DNA from: an uncultured Collinsella sp.
Lineage (GTDB): Bacteria; Actinomycetota; Coriobacteriia; Coriobacteriales; Coriobacteriaceae
Assembly: GCA_900552995.1 (NCBI GenBank)
Contig: USBX01000005.1
Location: 1 to 18,556 of the forward strand
Direction of reading: 5' to 3'
DNA length: 18,556 nt
The translations under genes and the position numbers were made by a program. How positions within the stretch are numbered: the first letter of the stretch is position 1; each line of letters starts with the position of its first letter. The notes beneath the pieces are model-generated. The model was not told the origin of the DNA, ran no database searches, and saw only the letters and a program-made list of their open reading frames with translations. Below are positions 15,486-18,556 of this stretch, piece after piece.

Positions 15486-17027
15486 CTACTGTGCAGTACT
15501 GAGCGAGCGCTTGACTGCATCACGCCAGCCCGTAAGGTTTTGCTCGCGGCGCGCGGCGGACATATGGGGAAGGAAGGTCCTAACGATCTGGGCATTTTGC
15601 TCCAGCTCTTCCAGATCTTCCCAATAGCCGACGGCAAGACCCGCCAAGTACGCGGCACCGATTGCCGTGGTCTCCACCGTCTCACATTGCAGCACGGGGA
15701 TATCCAGCAGGTCGGCCTGGAATTGCATGATGAACTCGTTGCGCGAGGCACCGCCATCGACAGACAGGCGCTCGATCGAAAGCCCCACGTCCTGCTCCAT
15801 GGCGCGCAGCACGTCGTAGCTCTGATATGCCATGGATTCGCAGGCGGCGCGTACGATGGTCGCACGGCTCGAGGCGCCGGTCAGACCGCACACGATACCG
15901 CGGGCATGCGGGTCCCACCAGGGAGCGCCCAAACCCGCAAAGGCGGGAACGAAGTAGCAGCCCTCGTTGTCGTTAATCGAAGCGGCAAGTTGTGCCGACT
16001 CGCTCACGCTCGAGATGATGCCCATGTTGTTGCGAAGCCAGTTCATGGTGGAGCCGGCAGCAAAGATGGAGCCCTCGAGTGCATAGCTGATCTTCCCGTT
16101 CGCAGCGATACCGATGGTGGAAACCAAGCCGTTCTTGGATTCGACGATCTCGTCGCCGGTGTTCATGAGCATAAAGCAACCCGTGCCATAGGTGTTTTTG
16201 GTCTGGCCGGGACGGAAACAGCAGTGGCCGAACAGCGACGCCTGCTGGTCGCCCGCCACGCCCATGATGGGCGGCATGTTGGTCATGATGTCGCTCGCGA
16301 CGCGGCCGTAGTCACCCGAGCTCCAGCGAACCTCGGGCATCATGGAACGTGGAACGTCAAAGAGCGTCAGCAGGTCGTCGTCCCAATCGAGCGTATGGAT
16401 ATTAAAGAGCGCCGTGCGGCTGGCATTGGTGTAGTCGGTGGCAAAGACCTGGCCGCCAGTGAGGTTGTAGATGAGCCAAGTGTCGATGGTGCCAAACATG
16501 AGGTCGCCCGCCGCCGCGCTCTCGCGTGCGCCGTCGACGTTGTCGAGAATCCACTGCACCTTGGAGGCCGAGAAATACGGGTCGAGCGTGAGTCCCGTGC
16601 GGGAGCGCACCAGCTCTTCTGCGCCCTGCTCGACCAGCTCGTCGATCAGAGGTGCGGTGCGACGGCATTGCCACACGATGGCGTTATAGATGGGTTGGCC
16701 GCTTATGCGGTCCCACACAACCGTGGTCTCGCGCTGGTTGGAGATGCCGATGGCGGCAATGCGGTCGGAGTGGATACCGCTCTTAAACTGGACTTCCATC
16801 ATGACGGCGATTTGACTGGCAAGGACCGCCATGGGGTCTTGCTCTACCCAACCGGGACGCGGAAAACTGGTTTTGACGCTGCGACGTGCCTGCGCGACGA
16901 TGCATCCGTACTCGTCGACGATGGTCGCAAGTACCGAGGTGGTGCCGCAGTCGAGCGCCATGATGTAGGAACCGCCAAAGTTAAACGAGGCATCTTCCAT
17001 GCCCAGGCTGCCCAGATTCAACGACAT
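15486..17027 (-). CDS. glpK: Glycerol kinase
   Basis: Phosphorylates glycerol to sn-glycerol 3-phosphate with ATP, for catabolism or lipid synthesis. FGGY-kinase signatures run through 513 residues: DCGTTSVLA (26-34), GWVEQDP (59-65), SNQRETTVVWD (96-106), GTIDTWLIYNLTGG (179-192), GVAGDQQASLFGH (256-268, catalytic Asp260), KNTYGTGCFMLMNTG (277-291) and VDGGASRNEF (423-432). About 20 extra residues precede the usual YIMALDCGTTS start. The ATG at 17027 has AAAGGTG 6-7 nt upstream. The segment before GVAGDQQ lacks the DYHFYG-type loop whose His is phosphorylated by HPr in Firmicutes, so that PTS control is not expected. It follows the threonylcarbamoyl-AMP synthase gene by 13 nt. Confidence 0.96.
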   Translation of the reverse strand: MSLNLGSLGMEDASFNFGGSYIMALDCGTTSVLATIVDEYGCIVAQARRSVKTSFPRPGWVEQDPMAVLASQIAVMMEVQFKSGIHSDRIAAIGISNQRETTVVWDRISGQPIYNAIVWQCRRTAPLIDELVEQGAEELVRSRTGLTLDPYFSASKVQWILDNVDGARESAAAGDLMFGTIDTWLIYNLTGGQVFATDYTNASRTALFNIHTLDWDDDLLTLFDVPRSMMPEVRWSSGDYGRVASDIMTNMPPIMGVAGDQQASLFGHCCFRPGQTKNTYGTGCFMLMNTGDEIVESKNGLVSTIGIAANGKISYALEGSIFAAGSTMNWLRNNMGIISSVSESAQLAASINDNEGCYFVPAFAGLGAPWWDPHARGIVCGLTGASSRATIVRAACESMAYQSYDVLRAMEQDVGLSIERLSVDGGASRNEFIMQFQADLLDIPVLQCETVETTAIGAAYLAGLAVGYWEDLEELEQNAQIVRTFLPHMSAARREQNLTGWRDAVKRSLSTAQ

Positions 17028-17040
17028 CGCTTACACCTTT

Positions 17041-17784
17041 CTATTGCATCGGGTCGGACAGGACCCGTTCGATCTCTGATGCGGGAAGTGCGCCTTGGCG
17101 CAGGATCTGGAGCCCGCCGTGCTGGAACGACACGATGGTCGAGGCGTCGCGACACGGGGTCTCACCGGCGTCGACGGCGACATCGACACCCTCCAGGATG
17201 CGACCCTCGACGGCGGCAAAGCTTGCCGGCGAGGGCGCACCGTGCGTGTTGGCGCTCGTGCAGGCAAGGGGACTGCCGCAGGCGCGGATGAGCGCCTGCA
17301 CCACAGGCGAGGCCGATGCGCGAAGAGCCACCGTGTCGTCGGCGGCACGCATAAAGGTCGGCACGCAGGGGGCTGCCTTAATCACGATAGTCAGGGCTCC
17401 CGGCCAGCATCGTCGCGCGAGCACGCGGGCATCTTCCGGGATATCCACGCCATAGCGGTCGAGCGCTTCGACGCCATCGACCAGCCAAGCCACAGTTTGC
17501 GTGAGTTCACGTTGCTTGAGAGTGAAGATACGTCGATAGCCGGTGCCGAGCGCAGGGACTGCGGCGCCGTTGACGGTGACTTGCGGGTCGCATGACCACG
17601 ACGGGAACTCGCTTGTATCTTGGGGGACGGCATCAGAGAAGGCATTGACTGCCACGGCGACGCCGTAGACGGTCTCGGTCGGGATCAGTGCCAGGCCGCC
17701 GCGGCCGAGCACCTCTGCCGTGCGCTCAACGGCGAGCCGATGCGGCTCGCGCGCTCCCTCGTATACCCGATAGACCGTCTGCAT
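17041..17784 (-). CDS. tsaC: L-threonylcarbamoyladenylate synthase (TsaC/Sua5/YrdC family)
   Basis: Makes threonylcarbamoyl-AMP from threonine, bicarbonate and ATP for the t6A37 modification of ANN-decoding tRNAs. The 247 residues show LIPTETVYGVAV at 33-44, YRRIFTLKQRE at 83-93 (the usual KxR nucleotide-binding region), CWPGALTIVI at 126-135, LRASASPVVQALI at 154-166, ACTSANTHGAPSP at 174-186 and STIVSFQHGGLQILRQG at 215-231. No Sua5-type C-terminal domain is present. About 30 residues (54-82) are inserted between the TETVYG motif and the YRRIFTLK segment compared with the compact family form. The ATG at 17784 has only a distant AAGGGG, about 12 nt upstream. It probably forms an operon with glpK, 13 nt downstream. 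Confidence 0.88.
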   Translation of the reverse strand: MQTVYRVYEGAREPHRLAVERTAEVLGRGGLALIPTETVYGVAVAVNAFSDAVPQDTSEFPSWSCDPQVTVNGAAVPALGTGYRRIFTLKQRELTQTVAWLVDGVEALDRYGVDIPEDARVLARRCWPGALTIVIKAAPCVPTFMRAADDTVALRASASPVVQALIRACGSPLACTSANTHGAPSPASFAAVEGRILEGVDVAVDAGETPCRDASTIVSFQHGGLQILRQGALPASEIERVLSDPMQ

Positions 17785-17930
17785 GTGTATGCCAGCCCCT
17801 TACGCTCTGGTGCAAGTTTGTTTACTGTGGGGCATTCTCGCACGAAACGTTCAACCTTTTTGCCCAGAGCGCATGTTGGTTTGGTGAGCGGCTGTAGTAG
17901 TCGGTGAAAGTGAGGGGTTATTGAAGGTTT

Positions 17931-18233
17931 TTAGCGAGCAAGCGTAACGGTACGATCGGGAAACTCAATGCTTGCAACCAGTTTTCCGCCGAGGCTCTCT
18001 GCGTACCTGCTCAGCGTGTCGAGCCTCATCGAGCCCAACTCCCCGCGCTCGAGCTCAGATACGCGTTTTTGAGAAACGCCCATCGACTGGGCGATCGATG
18101 CCTGCGTTAGGTCTTTTAGCTTGCGAATCTGAGCAAGCTTATAGGCCTCGACACGCTCGTGAGTCCTCTCCTGCTCGGCGGCAATAGAGTCGCGTGTAAT
18201 CCCGCGGGATTCCATATACTCATGCAGTTCCAC
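17931..18233 (-). CDS. HigA-like XRE-family antitoxin
   Basis: Antitoxin of a type II pair, expected to bind the adjacent toxin and repress their shared promoter. The 100 residues start with a charged helical region (1-38) and continue with an XRE helix-turn-helix at about 41-63 (LTQASIAQSMGVSQKRVSEL), then LDTLSRYAESLGGKL, typical of HigA partners of PF05973 toxins. The start is GTG at 18233, with GGAGG 10 nt upstream; an ATG six codons later is an alternative. The gene begins inside the last codons of the toxin gene (14-nt overlap, different frame), so translation should be coupled. The 146 nt between its stop and the next gene show no clear terminator. Confidence 0.85.
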   Translation of the reverse strand: MELHEYMESRGITRDSIAAEQERTHERVEAYKLAQIRKLKDLTQASIAQSMGVSQKRVSELERGELGSMRLDTLSRYAESLGGKLVASIEFPDRTVTLAR

Positions 18234-18540
18234 CTCGATCGAGCCTCCTTACGTGGCTACGGTATAGTTGCTCGGCCTTTGGAATATTAATCGCATACCA
18301 GCCGTTCCATTTTGCCCTTGACGATCCCGCTCGCGACTTATCACCCGCCAACAGCAATACCGCCTGACGTTTAGGGTCAAAGGCGAAGAGGATGCGAATC
18401 ACTTGCCGACCACACGAGGTCACTCTCAGCTCCTTTAAATGATGAAGCTTCGAGCCCTTTACCCGATCAACCAGCGGACGACCAAGGCTGGGGCCTTCCT
18501 TCTCAAGCACCAAAAGATCCGCATAAATCTGCTTCAGCGT
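18220..18540 (-). CDS. RelE/ParE (HigB, PF05973-like) toxin, N-terminus missing
   Basis: Probable ribosome-dependent mRNA endonuclease toxin; activity is inferred from family. About 106 native residues remain. Recognisable text: GRPLVDRVKGSKLHHLKELRV, then GRQVIRILFAFDPKRQAVLLLAGDK, the characteristic core of phage-derived Gp49-like/HigB toxins (RILFAFDP, GDK). The order toxin then antitoxin with a short overlap supports the pair. Judging from the family, about 30 N-terminal residues lie beyond the window. The frame appears to open with MYKRQ, but those five codons come from sequencing-adapter sequence at 18541-18555, so the native part ends at 18540. The promoter is not in the window. Confidence 0.82.
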   Translation of the reverse strand, partial: TLKQIYADLLVLEKEGPSLGRPLVDRVKGSKLHHLKELRVTSCGRQVIRILFAFDPKRQAVLLLAGDKSRAGSSRAKWNGWYAINIPKAEQLYRSHVRRLDRGGTA

Positions 18541-18556
18541 CTGTCTCTTATACACA
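18541..18556. other. Tn5/Nextera mosaic-end adapter remnant at contig end
   Basis: The last 16 bases, CTGTCTCTTATACACA, equal the first 16 of the 19-base Tn5 mosaic end used in Nextera libraries (reverse strand TGTGTATAAGAGACAG). A terminal match of this length is best explained as untrimmed adapter, not native DNA. It creates the artificial MYKRQ start on the toxin frame. Confidence 0.95.

Noticed and set aside
15540..17291. A 583-codon open frame on plus, opposite glpK
   Set aside because: Antisense shadow of glycerol kinase and part of tsaC, with no recognisable domain and no sensible start context.

Overview
The window is about 18.5 kb of GC-rich bacterial chromosome carrying ordinary core genes. 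The nine-gene F-type ATP synthase operon, a TTG-started murA next to an LCP-family wall-assembly gene, the short c subunit and the very high-GC codon use together suggest a gut Actinomycetota of class Coriobacteriia, most likely Collinsella or a close relative. That assignment rests on recognised sequence flavour, not on a search. Almost everything is on the minus strand; only pepT is on plus.

Layout from low to high coordinate. 1-238: no convincing gene, but five consecutive dyads. 239-1681: phosphohexomutase. 1840-3166: an operon of a small DtxR/MntR-type metal-dependent repressor followed by a homocysteine S-methyltransferase, closed by a good terminator. 3167-3286: divergent promoter region with a perfect 8+8 inverted repeat. 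3287-4534: peptidase T with a strong terminator. 4596-4931: a gene-free stretch packed with palindromes (REP-like 24-bp dyad, a 99-nt nested stem structure, a 13-bp hairpin abutting a stop codon). 4932-7463: murA and an LCP-family gene, both for the cell wall. 7552-14434: F1Fo ATP synthase in the order (read on minus) atpI-like, atpB, E, F, H, A, G, D, C, ending in an intrinsic terminator that lies directly against the murA ribosome binding site. 14715-15362: upp. 15486-17784: tRNA threonylcarbamoyladenosine synthase followed by glycerol kinase. 17931-18540: a HigBA-like toxin-antitoxin pair, the toxin truncated by the end of the window.

The last 16 bases (18541-18556) match the Tn5/Nextera mosaic end, so the right edge is the end of an assembled contig with adapter read-through, and the apparent MYKRQ start of the last reading frame is artificial.

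I found no new multi-gene system. The points most worth a second look are non-coding: the repeat and dyad cluster at 4601-4931, the terminator-before-murA arrangement, the candidate operator at 3221-3238, and the structured left edge. Protein oddities are smaller: a signal-peptide-like start on ATP synthase subunit b, insertions in AtpA and TsaC, and a cluster of ATATAT/TATATA hexamers confined to the first 2.74 kb.
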